A DNA stretch of 64,000 nucleotides, taken from Amoebophrya sp. A120. Taxonomy: Eukaryota; Sar; Dinophyceae; Syndiniales; Amoebophryaceae. Shown here piece after piece: positions 20,406-31,904 of this stretch. The notes below the pieces were generated by a model, which worked only from the letters and a program-made list of their open reading frames with translations, made no database searches and was not told the DNA's origin. Made by a program: the position numbers and the translations under genes. The stretch lies in NCBI GenBank assembly GCA_905178155.1, contig CAJINV010000004.1:11143655-11207654 (forward strand). The letters run 5' to 3'. How positions within the stretch are numbered: position 1 is the first letter of the stretch; every line of letters starts with the position of its first letter.

Positions 20406-21155
20406 TTGCTATTGGAGTTATTGGGTGTGTTGACTGAGGCGGTTATTTCTTACGGCTTGTTGTTGATGTGCAGTCTTGTTCTTTCTCCTGCAAAAAAAAC
20501 AGTTCTGCACAAGCCGCGGGCAGCGGCTCGGGCTCCAAATAAAAAAAATGACACGAATGAAAACGCTGCTCGTTCTGTACGTTGTCTTGACATGGTCGTT
20601 CAAGATGAAAGAGCAAAACAGAAGTGTTCATCATGGAAGATCTCTTTACAACATCAGGAGGGAACGACTAAGACTTCGATCAAGAGCAGAACGAAACTGC
20701 TTCTACGAAAGACGACGAGGAGCGAGTGCCCTGCAGCAAGTGGCAAAAATCTAAACCGATCACCAGCAGCGCCATTTTATTCCACGATCATCGATCTAGA
20801 GCCCATACGAAAAAAGTCACAAATCAACGACCTGCCCGAAAGGAAATCGCACATGAGGACGACCCTGTATCTTGCTTCAGACTATAAACATTGTGATTCC
20901 TCTACTGAGGGCGGCGTCCTGTCGTCCACACCGTTCTTCGAAAGATCTTTCGCATTCTTTTTCTTAGTCGATTCTAGCACTGAAAAAACTTGCGTCTATT
21001 CGATTCCGCTGCTGAGTGAAGGCGGCGTCGAGAGTCCTGTGTCTTCAAAGCAACAACAGCTTCCACCAGCATTATTCTGTTCATTTTCGGTGCGACAAAA
21101 AGCAAAAGCTCCAGACATAGATACAGAAGTACACGATAAACATAATATAATTTGA
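20406..21155 (+). CDS. doubtful plus-strand open frame
   Basis: A 249-codon frame that is not the shadow of a minus-strand gene and begins 10 bp beyond the start codon of the divergent coiled-coil gene. The first 30 residues are hydrophobic ('EAVISYGLLLMCSLVLS') and could be a signal peptide; the rest is Ser/Lys-rich with no recognisable domain. Its length is unusual for chance, but composition and third-position bias resemble the spacer. It would be the only plus-strand gene in the window. Confidence 0.22.
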   Translation: MLLELLGVLTEAVISYGLLLMCSLVLSPAKKTVLHKPRAAARAPNKKNDTNENAARSVRCLDMVVQDERAKQKCSSWKISLQHQEGTTKTSIKSRTKLLLRKTTRSECPAASGKNLNRSPAAPFYSTIIDLEPIRKKSQINDLPERKSHMRTTLYLASDYKHCDSSTEGGVLSSTPFFERSFAFFFLVDSSTEKTCVYSIPLLSEGGVESPVSSKQQQLPPALFCSFSVRQKAKAPDIDTEVHDKHNII

Positions 21156-22819
21156 AGACGCGACAGAAATTATTGAAGGACATCAGCCACTACACCTCGA
21201 CATTGTTCCGCCGTTGGCACTCTAGTACCTGTAGCTTCTTTGCGCGCGGCTTCCAACACGCAACACACCGACCACACGAAGGAGCGATTCCTCCGAGCAC
21301 CGCATCGTGTTTCGCGTCAGTGCGAAGGTTCTCCACCCTTTATAGAGGGGAAGCGAGTGACTTTGCGGGCTGCTGCTAGCTTTATAGAAAAGTCGCCCGC
21401 TGCCATGCGGATTTGCAATGTTCCGCTGTTTTTTCAAGATGCAAGATCACTCAATCCCATGTAGTCTGGAGTAATCTTTATTCTTGCTAGGCCTTTTGCA
21501 TCACAAAAAGGCCTGCATAATAAATAGGAGGCAAACTCACATGACAAGCCGGCGCGCTTCTTAGGACCAGCAGCAGGCGGGAAGATCACTCACTTCTCCT
21601 CCATACCCCAGTCCTGGCTTGACGTGTCCGTCGTTGGCCCAGCAAAGTGCTCTGTGCGTCCTTGTAGTTCTGCTCCGTCTAAGCTATATTCTCTGCTCTT
21701 TATGATACTAACCTGCACTGCGCCTTCAAGGTAAAACTTGCATAATATTTGGTATATTCTTAGTGGTGGTTAAAGATTCACATATATAATTCTGCTAAAA
21801 ATCGTATAGAGTTCTTCAACTATGTGCTCGTCCTCTGGGCGAATGCGGGACGAGACCTTCCTAGCATTTCGCTTCTCTGAAAGGCTATTCTAATTTAATT
21901 AAAGCTGCGTATATAGAGCCAGCAGCGATAATTTCTGTTGACTTTTTGGAATTTCTGTGTGATAATTGATTGTTTGAAAAGTAACATAAAGTAACGGTTT
22001 GATATTGTGCGATAATTTTTGCTAATTGTTTGAAAGTGTAACATAGGTTTGCTTCTGTTTTTGCAAACTTTCTCTTTCAACAGGTGGACCGCAAAAACAG
22101 GACCAGGCTGCAGTTCGAGTTCTGCTCGTGCTTTTTGGATATTTGCTTGCTGCGTTTATCATCTCATTTTGATTTGCGCCAAGCAAGATGAAAAGTATTA
22201 GGTTTTGGTTTTTGATACAAGCTGACAGCGACGGTGGTGAGTGCGAGTCGTCCAGGTGGTTGTACAGATGAACAGTTAAAATTGGACTGGCCTACTGGAT
22301 TTTCTGCTCAACCCCCGCGCCGGCCGCGTAGTCCTCTACGGCGCCCTGCGTGCCCTGCGGACCCAATCCCAGGTCGGGCATGCTTTGGACCTGATATTAA
22401 TAAGTACCAAGTTTTTTTATGAGGCACTACAATATGGTGTTGACCATCGTGATGCAACTACAACAGTATCGCGAACAAAAACCGGAAAGAAGTTTCTCAT
22501 GCATGTCATACCAGAGAGCGAAGTTTGGCATGATGCGTGTCAAACACTATACCGTTCCGAAGTCTGTGTTGAAAATCTTGCGCTTGAAAATCTTCCGCAT
22601 TGTGCCCTCCACTTTGTGGGCATCGTAATTGGACCTGATAGATGAGAGTAGAAGTTGGAATCATGCAGAACACCCACTATAGCACTATCATATGTTACCT
22701 TTTTTTATCGTGCGCTTCTTGTCGTGTCTATGTACGACTAGTTCTTACTTTATGCACCATTCATGCAGCCTACCATCGTCATCGAAAAGAACAGACACCC
22801 AACATCAGCAATCGTTATC
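21156..22819. other. intergenic spacer, no gene seen
   Basis: AT-rich spacer with T-rich runs near 21900-22080. Short open frames only; no introner termini and no recognisable coding content. Confidence 0.45.
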
Positions 22820-25596
22820 CTACTTGATTTTCATGCTTGTGATGAGCTGCTTGACTTCGTCCTTCGCGCGCGCAATCTCCGCACCCGTCGTTCTGCGTAG
22901 GCCCCAGAGAAAATCCCTTTCGTGGTGCAACATCTCGATTTTGTCGTCTTTTCGCCGGACCTGAGGGGTTTTGTATCGTAGAATAGCCACGAGAGCTGGT
23001 TGTCGTGAATTTCATGATCTTCTACATGTACAATATCAGTGTGCAATGTACTTTTTTCCGCATGCCAACCAAGAATACAGACACGAAAAGGAAAACTGTA
23101 CTACTACATTACATGCTTTTAGAATGAAACAGAGCATCCTCATTGGAAAAATAAGTACCGCTTCTGCGACGTCTTCTCTTTTCTGGTCTTCCTTTCGCCT
23201 CTGCCGGATGACGTTGATTTCCTTGTTTTTTTCCTTGAGCGCATCCAGTTCCGCTTTGAATTCGAGATACCTGAAGTTTTTTTTGACGTGCGTCGCATCT
23301 GCAGCATCGTGGCCGCATGCGAGACCACAATGTTAAAAGTGCATCACTCAACATGATCCGCACGCCTTTGTCCTCCTTGTAGTTCTTGCGCACTGCTCCG
23401 GCATGGGAAGTCATGATGTAGTTATATATAGTTTCCCATCTTTTCATATTCGGATGACAAACTTTTAAGACATTAGTACCTCTCCTTCTTCATCTCGTGG
23501 AGCATCATGCGGTGTTCCACTTCGTTCTGATGCTCGAGGGTATGCAGGAGGGGAAGTGATGTTTGTATTGCGTGATACACAATTTGAATTTCAATAAATA
23601 CAAACAGGCTGTGAAGCAACTGCAACAGTGTATCCACTTAGTGGTCTCATAATTGTTCATCAACTGACGCAACACAAACCTGCTTACACTTTCGTAAATA
23701 ATGGAGTTTCTCTTTTCCTCTGCTTTTCTGTCCGCTTCGTCCATAATGGCCTTGCGCTTCATCATGACTTGGAAACCTGTGAGCGATCCATGAGATGAAT
23801 ATCTTAATCGTATCAACTACTTTGTCATGCAGAAATGCCCAACGAAGTATCAAGAAGTCATGCTCATACTCATCTCCTACTCCTGTCCTTCTGTTCCGAA
23901 AATGAATCATCTTACCTCGTCTTGCTCCCTCCTCCTGTTGCAGCAGCCGTAAGTTGTTCAACCGGTCCTCGCGTGCCTGTTCGTGGTTCTGCTTTGCCAT
24001 GAATGCCGCCATTTTTTCACCCGTCTTGTCGCCCAGATTTGCTTTCGACAGTGCTATTCTGTCCTCCTTGAACTTTCTTCTCGCCTCCATGTCCGCGTTC
24101 TGCTTTGCCTTCTGCAGCCTCCGAATCTCGTTTCTGCGCTCGTCGTTGGCCCGCATCTCCTCGAGCTGCCGCTGTTGGTGCATCCATGCCTGCCTCCGCC
24201 GCTCGGCCTTGTCCTCCTCGGCCTTCTTTTTCGCGGCCTGGTCCGCCATCGACCGCGCATGGGCCTCTTTTCTTCGCTGCTCCGCGAGCTGCTTCTCATG
24301 CTCAAGCTCCTCCTGCTGCCGCTCGAACTCCTCTTTGGCAATTTGCTGCTCGAGTCTATTTTGTTTTTGAATTAAAGCAATACCAGGGCTCCTGCATCAT
24401 GCTCATGGTGGAAACTTTGATATCTTCTAGCTCTACTTGCTTCAAGTTCTATCCGTTAATTAATCATGCAGAGGCCACGAGAACTACCTACCATTTCATC
24501 CATATTGAAAGTTAAAAGTGTTGTTGACAACATCTATTCAGTACTTCTGTTGCGCTGCTAATTCGGCCATTTTCTGTTCCTCTCGCATGCGCTTCTCCTC
24601 GTTCTTTTTTCGCATGCGCTCTGCGGCGTCTTTGTTGCCCTGCTGCTCGTCTGCTTCCTCGGCCTGCATAAACTGGTCCGCCTTCTCGAGCATTTTTGTT
24701 TGGTGCAACTGGTGCGCCAGGCAGTTCTGCAGCCACTGGAGTTGGAGGTGCTGAGCATGCTGGAGCCTGCTGCGCTCCTGTTTCACGCAATCGGACTGCA
24801 TCGCGGAGAGGACACCTGTTATTTTTCAGCATGTGGTGCAGCAGATCTATACGCGATTTTCCATACCCCCACCCCTATTGCGCGATCATGGCATGACAAA
24901 ACGATGTTCATGGTCTTACTTCTTCAGCGAGCCTACTAGTCGACGATATCTACCTCAATGTAAATACCTGTTGAAATTCCCTTTGCTCTGCTCATTTCTG
25001 CAAGGGTCATGCCGGTCATGCTGTGATTTCGTTCTCGCCCCTCCTCCTCGAGGATGATCTCTCGTGATCGCCTGCATGCTGCCAGCAGGTCGTTCCTCTT
25101 TGCCTCAAAGAAGTCGTACCTGTCGTCGATCCAGGTTGAATCTTTTTTCAGATTTTGTTTCCATCATGGTCTGCTTGTGCTGCCCCGGCCCGTAGACGTA
25201 GCACAAGTGCATATACAGGAAAAATAAACTTTGCTTCTTACCTGAGCTTCACGAGTCTGGGTTCCAGACCTTTCTCGGCGAACGCTTCGATGGGCTTGTA
25301 TATCAGATCCTGCGGGGCTACACCCTCCCCTGCGCATGCCTGGAGGCTTCTGGGCGAGTCGATGATCGCTTTTGTGTCATGCTCCAAGAAATCCACGAGA
25401 CTCGTCTTGCCTTTACCTGTTCAAGTTGATTCTATTCCAATCATACGACTGTATGACCGCATGGAATACAAATTGAGATTGTGATTGTCCCATGATTCTT
25501 AGGCTGGAAATGGCATTTCATGTCCATGAGTTTGAGCATGCAACAAACAAATTTTAGTTTATCGGTACTGGCAAGAGCGGTCCCGGGCTGAGCCAT
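22820..25596 (-). CDS. long charged coiled-coil protein with ordinary introns
   Basis: About nine exons can be joined through GT-AG introns, for example GGTAAG donors near 25240 and 23914 and an AACAG acceptor near 24817. It starts 'MAQPGTALAS' at 25596 and continues 'KGKTSLVDFLEHDTKAIIDS', 'PRLVKLR' and 'YDFFEAKRNDLLAACRRS'. Long Glu/Lys/Arg/Gln helices follow ('KMAELAAQQKY', 'EQQIAKEEFERQQEELEHEK', 'MKRKAIMDEADRKAEEKRNS'), and the protein ends 'EVKQLITSMKIK' at 22820. The N-terminal segment resembles conserved alveolate hypothetical proteins; the helices resemble trichohyalin/plectin-homology-type ciliary proteins. That is a resemblance only. It has many short canonical introns and no introner, unlike its neighbours. 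Confidence 0.75.
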
Positions 25597-26418
25597 TTTT
25601 TCTTCCAATCGAGATGTGAAAATATCGTATGATCACTCTCTCCGCAACAAGCTCAAGTGTGACGAGTACATCTTCACATTCATCGACTCAACACACGAAG
25701 CAGAATGCCATACGTCTACGTCGCACGATTGTCAGAAGTTGCTTCTCCTTAACATTGATAGCGAGCGAACGTGAACGAGCGACGAGTCTGTCGGCTCTCT
25801 TCGGCCTGCTCTCATACAGACAACTGCTCTGAGACATGCTGAAGATGCTCCCTCTCTTTCATCCTGCTTTACTTTGGGCTGAATACGATGGATTCAAAGC
25901 AACATCGACAACGATTCGGCCACTCACGACGGTCACGCATAGCAGATTTCTCACTCAACGAATCTAGCCGTCTTCTTCGAACTCATTGCACCACTCTTGT
26001 TCTTAATAAAGGCGAACGAGACAAAGTCAAGTAACTTCTTCAGATGGGCGCCACGTGCTCCTGCAGAAGTGCACTCTAAGCGATTTAGTTGAGTACCGCG
26101 TGAAGAACTGAACACGAGCTACACGAGCAGTCGCAGAAGTATATCAAGCGAAGAACTAGCGAATTGCAGTAGGTAGAGCAAAAGCCACCGACTCCGAGTG
26201 TCCTCGGAGTGGAGGTGGAAGAGGAAGTAAATGCTGGACATGCACATGGACATGGTCATGGAGTGCTACAAGAAAATTATTTCTTTTCCTCGTGTTCCGC
26301 AACTGGAACTGGTACTGGCTCGCCACTGCCACACCTTCTTGATTACAAATCATACATAATTGATAATTCAGCCATATGCAACTTATAAATATTCCGAGTA
26401 AGGTTTTCGTAATTTTTA
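25597..26418. other. intergenic spacer, no gene seen
   Basis: No recognisable coding or repeat content. A minus-strand frame at 26156-26665 is largely a shadow of the small Cys/Ala/Gly-rich gene. Confidence 0.45.
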
Positions 26419-26706
26419 TCACGAGGACTTCTTCAACACCCAGAAACTGCCAAGCGCAAGGACCGCACCTCCGACCCAGACAATCGGGCCCATCAAACCT
26501 CCAGTGGCCGCGGTTTCCGCGGCGCCTTCCACTCCAAATTTTACCGCACAAGCAGACATACAGCTGCCCAGCGCTGCGTTGCAGCCCGGAACGCTTCCAA
26601 CCCCAAACACAGCGCCGGCAGCCGCATAGCAGGCAACCGCACCGGCATTGCAGGCTGACTGGCAAAGGGCGTAGCCACCAACGGAAGCCATTTTTGCGAA
26701 TTCCAA
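26419..26706 (-). CDS. small Cys/Ala/Gly-rich protein with C-terminal membrane span
   Basis: A 95-residue frame; the second Met at 26691 ('MASVGGYALCQSACNAGAV') is a likely alternative start. Six cysteines are arranged as CQSAC, C, C and CMSAC around Ala/Gly-rich stretches, followed by a hydrophobic C-terminal segment ('MGPIVWVGGAVLALGSFWVL') and a 'KKSS' end that fits a tail-anchored or ER-facing membrane protein. The spacing of the cysteine pairs resembles a short protein family I recall from fungi and algae, sometimes labelled zygote-specific. I cannot confirm that, and its role is unknown. Confidence 0.65.
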   Translation of the reverse strand: MEFAKMASVGGYALCQSACNAGAVACYAAAGAVFGVGSVPGCNAALGSCMSACAVKFGVEGAAETAATGGLMGPIVWVGGAVLALGSFWVLKKSS

Positions 26707-27869
26707 TTTGTTTCGTTTTCTCCGCAGCTCTGTCCCAATTTCTTCACGTCCACTCTTCGCAGGTGGAGGAGGTAAAGGAAAAATGCGCCGAAATCAAAAA
26801 AGCCGTACTTTTCATGGATAATCAATGTAAAAAAGGGTACCAGTGCGTGGTACCTATTGTATTTTTGTCTAGGTGGTGAAAAACAATTTCCTCTTGCGTT
26901 GAACTTGAATTGTGTGCGAAACTCAAATTAACCTCGACGCCACGTTCTTTCCGTTTTCCTTATTCCTTTTCGAATCACGAAGACGATATAGCAAGAATCA
27001 CGAGCACGACAATTGACTGGCACAAGCATGGCGATGATAGATCAATCTATGTGATGAATCGACGCGGAAGAAGCTTACTATAGACAACTCCCCCAAGGAA
27101 TCTTATTCTTTGTATTGTGTGGCATTCGCTAAAGTTTTTTGTTTCGCGGACCAGAGATGGAGAACTAGAACTAGAAGACTAGGGTAAACTCCTACTTGCT
27201 TTTTCGCAGACAAGAGACTAGCTACGTAGTGGATCAATGTTTCCTCGTCACTTCTTCCCCATCGATTCCTTGATCTCCTTTTGCGGCCCCCTTAGAGTTC
27301 TTGGCTCTTGTTCGTCCATTGCGTATTCGATCACACAAGAACTAAAGTAAAGGAGGAGAACTTCAGAAGACAGTTCGCAGAACTTCGTCGGATTGAGAGC
27401 TTTTGATGCGACCGTTAGAAACTTCCTCTTCCTGGAGATCTGATCGCTCTAGATCCACTAAAAAATTCTTGATATTGATTTTTGTATCTAAGCCATTGAC
27501 ATACAGTGTTCATGTGAAGCACGTGGATGTGTACTTAGGAGATCGTTCTTGTCCGGATGGCATGCTTGAGGTTGAGATCGAGATATATTCGAATGGCATG
27601 AGGAAACCGCCTCAACAAAAAGTCGGCGATGCAGGTTCGATCAATCACGGTAGAAAAATCGGCCCACCGACCCTTAGCAAGGCAAGGACAGTGCTGTACT
27701 TCGACTTCGTGTACCGCGACCACTGAACCGGTAAAGGAGCGCAGGGAGCCTTGATTTTCATCGTCTCGATTAATTTCGTTCCAGAAAAGCATGACGATGA
27801 ACCTGTGTGGAGATCATCATGAGGTCGCGATCATCTTCATCATCATAGAGTTTGTTGAGCCCATTAGTT
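26707..27869. other. intergenic spacer, no gene seen
   Basis: Contains a plus-strand frame at 27403-27726 of 107 codons with no recognisable domain and spacer-like composition. Nothing else stands out. Confidence 0.4.
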
Positions 27870-30272
27870 TCATGCTCCTTGGGCCGACGTCACCACATCT
27901 TTCAGAATCTTATCCCATTCTGCGTCTTTCAAATCCTCCACAATGCGCATCATGACAGCGTTAAACTTCCGCTGTTCTCGCACATGCTCGTTCTTATCGT
28001 TCTCCCGGATGAAGATGTCCCGATCCTCGATCACGTCAGCAGCATCAGCATCACCAGAGCCGTCAAGCGGTACTAACATCGCCAAAAAATCGTCCGCGAA
28101 GATTCCCGTCCTTTCACGGACCGCTTTGGCCATGAACATACTGATCATGCTCGCACGGAAGACACAGTCAAATTTCATCAGCTTGTAGTCTTCCCAACAC
28201 TGCTTCCACGAATAATCGGGCGGCGATGAAAGCGGCGGAGCTGCAACGCTCTTGCTTTCTTGTTTCTCGACCTGCAAGTTCGTGTTCCTTGATGAAGCCT
28301 GGAAGATGTCCTCCGCAGCCCATCTGCGCACCAATTCGTCGTGATACGACCGCACAATCTTCTCCTCCTCGTTCCTTCGGTCCTCTCTAGTTAAGCCCGT
28401 CCCAAGCAAGCAGGCCAAATCGCGGACGCCCGGCTGCAGCTGCACATTTTGAAAGTCGATGTAGACGTTGGACTCTTTCCTTTCGTTGTAAAACATGTTT
28501 TCCGCGTGGAAGTCCCCGTGCCACAGTGTGACCGGGATGCTCTTCCACTTTTCGAAAAACGCATCCCAGTAAGAACTATTTTTCGGCCGATTATTTGCGC
28601 CGCCGGGAGACTCGTCAACACCGTGTTGGCTTTGCCCCTGCTCTCCCACCTCTGGTGCAGGTGGCGCTAGCATCGGGTTCCAGATCTTCTCCTCGAACCA
28701 GAGCCAGTACTCGCGGAAGCCACGAAGGTAGCTGTCGTAGACGACAGTTTTTCTCGACTTGCTGGAGGACGGGCTTCCGCTTGCTGCAGCCTTGTTCATT
28801 TGTTCGTCCTCGCTGGTACAGTCTGCTTCCGCGAAGAGGTCCAACCTACTGTCTCGTCCACGACCCAGCACCGCGTTCACCCCCTTGCTTTTTCCGAACA
28901 TCTCCACGCCGGCCCTCATATCAAATGCAAAAATGTCTGGCTCTGGAAGAATGCAAGTTTGTCATGCTTGTCTGGCATGACTCGAGGACCTGTGTTGCAT
29001 AGGCACGACAGGGCCCTCTTGCCTGTCATGCAAAAACGCAGGGTGCCATGCGGAATACGTAAGAGAGACATGGCAGCCAAAAAATTTGTCGTGCATAGCT
29101 GCGTATTGCAGTGCGTCTATCATTCATTTTTCGCATTACAAGTTTTCAGACCCAGACATATTTGCAATCCATACTTCATCACGTTTTGCAAGAAGCCCTT
29201 CATCATTTCCACCCGGTTTGGGTCCGAGAGGTGCTGTGCAAAAGTATCGCACTCGTATAAATGCAGGTCTTGCATTACAAATTTCTTTGTCAAGGCAAAT
29301 CAGCATTACAAACTTTATTTTTCATGCTGAGAAAATTTGTAATGCATTTATACGAGTACGATACTTTTGCAGTTCATACGAAAGGTGCGGCAGCAGTTTC
29401 GTGCGCTCGTCGGCCTTGTACCGCTCGTACGACCAGCCGAAAAAGGGCGCTTGCAAGGCTGCTAGGTCCTTGGCGGCGCGGTAGGCGTGGGGGAGCGGCA
29501 GAACTTTTGTTAATATGGTGCTCGATGGGGATGGTCCGGGTCCTGCTGTTGAAGGTGTTGTTGACAAATGGTCGCCATTCCGAATTCCTTCTCCAAGAAT
29601 GGGCTCCATCAGAATCAGAAAACGGGGAGTGCTGAAAGGAGTAGGAGAGGCACCGTCTGGAGGAGGCAGCGGCTGCTTTCCGTCTTCCTCCTGAGGTCCG
29701 GCAGCAAAATAGAATTTGGGTGTTGGAAAATCCACACCTTCTCGACCACTGAAGTCAACATTTGCAGCTAGTAGCACGGTATTGATGAATCGAACTTCCG
29801 AGGTCCACATCATCTTGGCGCTTTGCACCGGCACGTTCAGATCGGACGGAAACATCTTCACGAAGAAAGACGCGGGCGGTGGCGGGGATGACGCAGCGAC
29901 AGCGGGGGGTAAGGGTACTGCTCCTGGTCTTGCAGCAGACACCGCCGTAGACGTAGTGGCGCCACGACTTGATGAAGACGCTCTGCCGCAACACGAAGTA
30001 GTAGTTTTGGTTTGGTTCTCCTCCTCCTGCCCACCGCTCGCTTCTCCTGCAAAGACGACTGCGCCATCGTACTCTACCTTTTCTAGCACAGCTTTGTCTC
30101 CCAGAAGGCCTCTATCTCGCCCAAGCTTCCGCATTTCGAAGGACCGGACCGTGGCTGTGCTGGGTAAGACGCCCGCATGGTGGAGCACACGCGTTAGCAA
30201 CCCGGGGGAAACCTCGTCGAGTGTGGCCGGAAGGTCGAATGGGAGCGGGTCGGGCTCTTGTTGTGCCGACAT
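27870..30272 (-). CDS. APH-fold kinase-like phosphotransferase
   Basis: Three exons (30272-29384, 29229-29174, 28913-27870) joined across two introner-like introns give 1,989 nt, 662 residues. The N-terminal exon has 'FFVKMFPSD' (a possible ATP-binding Lys), 'SEVRFINTVLLAA' and 'PRFLILMEPI'. The last exon carries the catalytic-loop signature 'LWHGDFHAENMFY' and then 'YIDFQNVQLQPGVRDLACLL', matching the HGDxHxxN and IDxQ pattern of the choline-kinase/aminoglycoside-phosphotransferase and EcKL/CHK-like fold. It probably phosphorylates a small molecule; the substrate cannot be told. Ser/Pro-rich inserts lengthen the N-lobe. The middle exon is only about 56 bp. Confidence 0.82.
28919..29173. mobile_element. 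introner-like intron, GTCTGGGTCTGG family
   Basis: 255 bp. Flanks CCTCA and CTTCA are a 5-bp duplication with one difference. One terminus reads GTCTGGCTCTGG, the other CCAGACCCAGACATATTTGC. Removal joins 'FLQNVMKAGVEMFG' in frame. Confidence 0.9.
29235..29383. mobile_element. short introner-like intron, GCAAAAGTATCG family
   Basis: 149 bp between GGTGC repeats (29230-29234 and 29384-29388). Inverted ends contain GCAAAAGTATCGCACTCGTA. Removal joins 'LLPHLSDPNRVEMM' in frame. This is the unexpanded form of the element at 8514-10189. Confidence 0.88.
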
Positions 30273-30934
30273 CTTCGTGAATGGCAGGGAAATAATCTAC
30301 TCTTGTCGAGCTCCTCACTATTCTCGAGATGTTACTGCTGTGAGCGCGGGTGGATCTTTTTCAACCAAAAAGGCTCTCAGTTTATTCTCCTTATGGTGTC
30401 GATGTGATAAGTACAGCTAGTTTTATCAGAACTTCTTCTCTCGGAGTCGCTACTACGCTCGCATGGCAGAACGCCGTGGAAAAACATCCTAGAAATGAGA
30501 GACTAGTGAAGGTCGTTCTCTTTGTTATTTCGCGCTCCTGCAGTTCCCTGCTGCACTCTTTTCGGAAATTTGTCTTTTGCGTTCGAACCTGAGAGAGCAA
30601 GCCTGACAACAAGTTAGAGGTCAAAAAAGAAAAACCATCATGAGAAATGCGAAACCTCAAGTTGAAGTTCTGCAATTCGAGAGCATAAATCTCAAGCGTA
30701 CGAATGCTAACCACTTTCAACTGCAAAACCAAATCAAAATCGAATCAAGATTCTTCGATCTGTATCTTCCTCACGGAGCCTGTGTGTCTGTTAGAAGTTA
30801 TCTCGATGCTTATATCATCATCTTGCGCAAAAAAGGAAAACAGTAACAGAAGCTGAAAAAGAATACAATATTTTGACAAAACAAAATTTTAAAATTTTCT
30901 TCGAAAAGAGAAAAAACCACATTCACGCCACACT
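30273..30934. other. intergenic spacer, no gene seen
   Basis: AT-rich spacer between the kinase-like gene and the small Cys-motif gene. No coding frame or repeat stands out. Confidence 0.45.
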
Positions 30935-31192
30935 CTAACTTCCCGCCCCCGCAGCGCCGGCCGCTTTCGGAAAGAGTTTGCTCTGCAGAAGAGTGATGTG
31001 CTTGACCAGCTCGTTGTTTCGCATCTCCAGCTCGATGATCCGGCGGTCCTTCGATTCGCAGCGTTCGCACCAGATGTCGTAGCACTCGAAACACCCCGCC
31101 TGGCCGCACACGTGCTGCTGGCGAGGGACAAATTTGAAGCCCACTGGCGGCACCATGGGCGTGTGCTGCATCGCCGTGTTGCGCTTCAACAT
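30935..31192 (-). CDS. small protein with Cys motif and C-terminal coiled coil
   Basis: An 85-residue frame from 'MLKRNTAMQHTPMVPP' at 31192. It has a His/Cys cluster, 'HVCGQAGCFECYDIWCERC', whose spacing could bind zinc, followed by a short amphipathic helix ('RRIIELEMRNNELVKHITLL') and an Ala/Gly tail. Third positions are GC-rich, as in the other genes. The frame is open further upstream to 31321, so it may be the last exon of a longer gene. No known family is assigned. Confidence 0.6.
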   Translation of the reverse strand: MLKRNTAMQHTPMVPPVGFKFVPRQQHVCGQAGCFECYDIWCERCESKDRRIIELEMRNNELVKHITLLQSKLFPKAAGAAGAGS

Positions 31193-31904
31193 GTTGAACT
31201 TGGTTCTTTTCGGGAAGAATCCGAAGAATGTGCAAATGGCCACGCTCAAACCTACTTGCTTCTGTGATCTCAAACGAAGGAATCCCGGAAAGGGCGGGGA
31301 ACGCAGTACGACTACGCACAAAATCGAATATCTTCTTCACAACAAGAACTCTTGCTATCCTACATACCATCGAACGACGAGGCGCAGTTAGTAGGTTCGA
31401 CTGAAGCAGCTGGAGGCGTCAACGAGAACGACGTGGATTCGGTAGTACTAGACGAGTACTAGCAAAAGCCACCTCAATCACTCACCTCAGAACGAGCTTC
31501 TTTCTGCTCTGTGGCAACAGAAAAGATGCCCTCGCCAAAATCCCTCACAGTCCCTCAACACCGGAAAGAACGTCGGAACGCTAACATTCGCATCCTGCTC
31601 GAACACATGCAGTGCCAAAACTGAGTGACCTGCTAGGCGCGGTTTCTCTTCGCACACGCCATTTGCGCTTGCCCAGTGAATATTTCATGTTTATAGTTTT
31701 ATGTGTATCGTTTAGAGCCTTCAATTAATCGCTAAGGAGGATGGACATCGATGGTCGCTGATTGTCGTGGCAAATACGTAAGGTAAAAAAGATGGAAGTT
31801 CTGCATCACATAAGTACTTACTCTGAATGAGGGCCATGAAGAAGCGGTGCGTCCTTATTTCATCTACTTCGGCAATTTCCAGAAGTACAATACAGAACCC
31901 TTCT
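31193..31904. other. intergenic spacer, no gene seen
   Basis: Spacer downstream of the ASNSD1-like stop codon. No introner termini and no convincing frame. Confidence 0.4.

Noticed and set aside
27403..27726. A 107-codon plus-strand frame
   Set aside because: Composition is like the spacer, no domain is visible and it opposes the strand of all supported genes.
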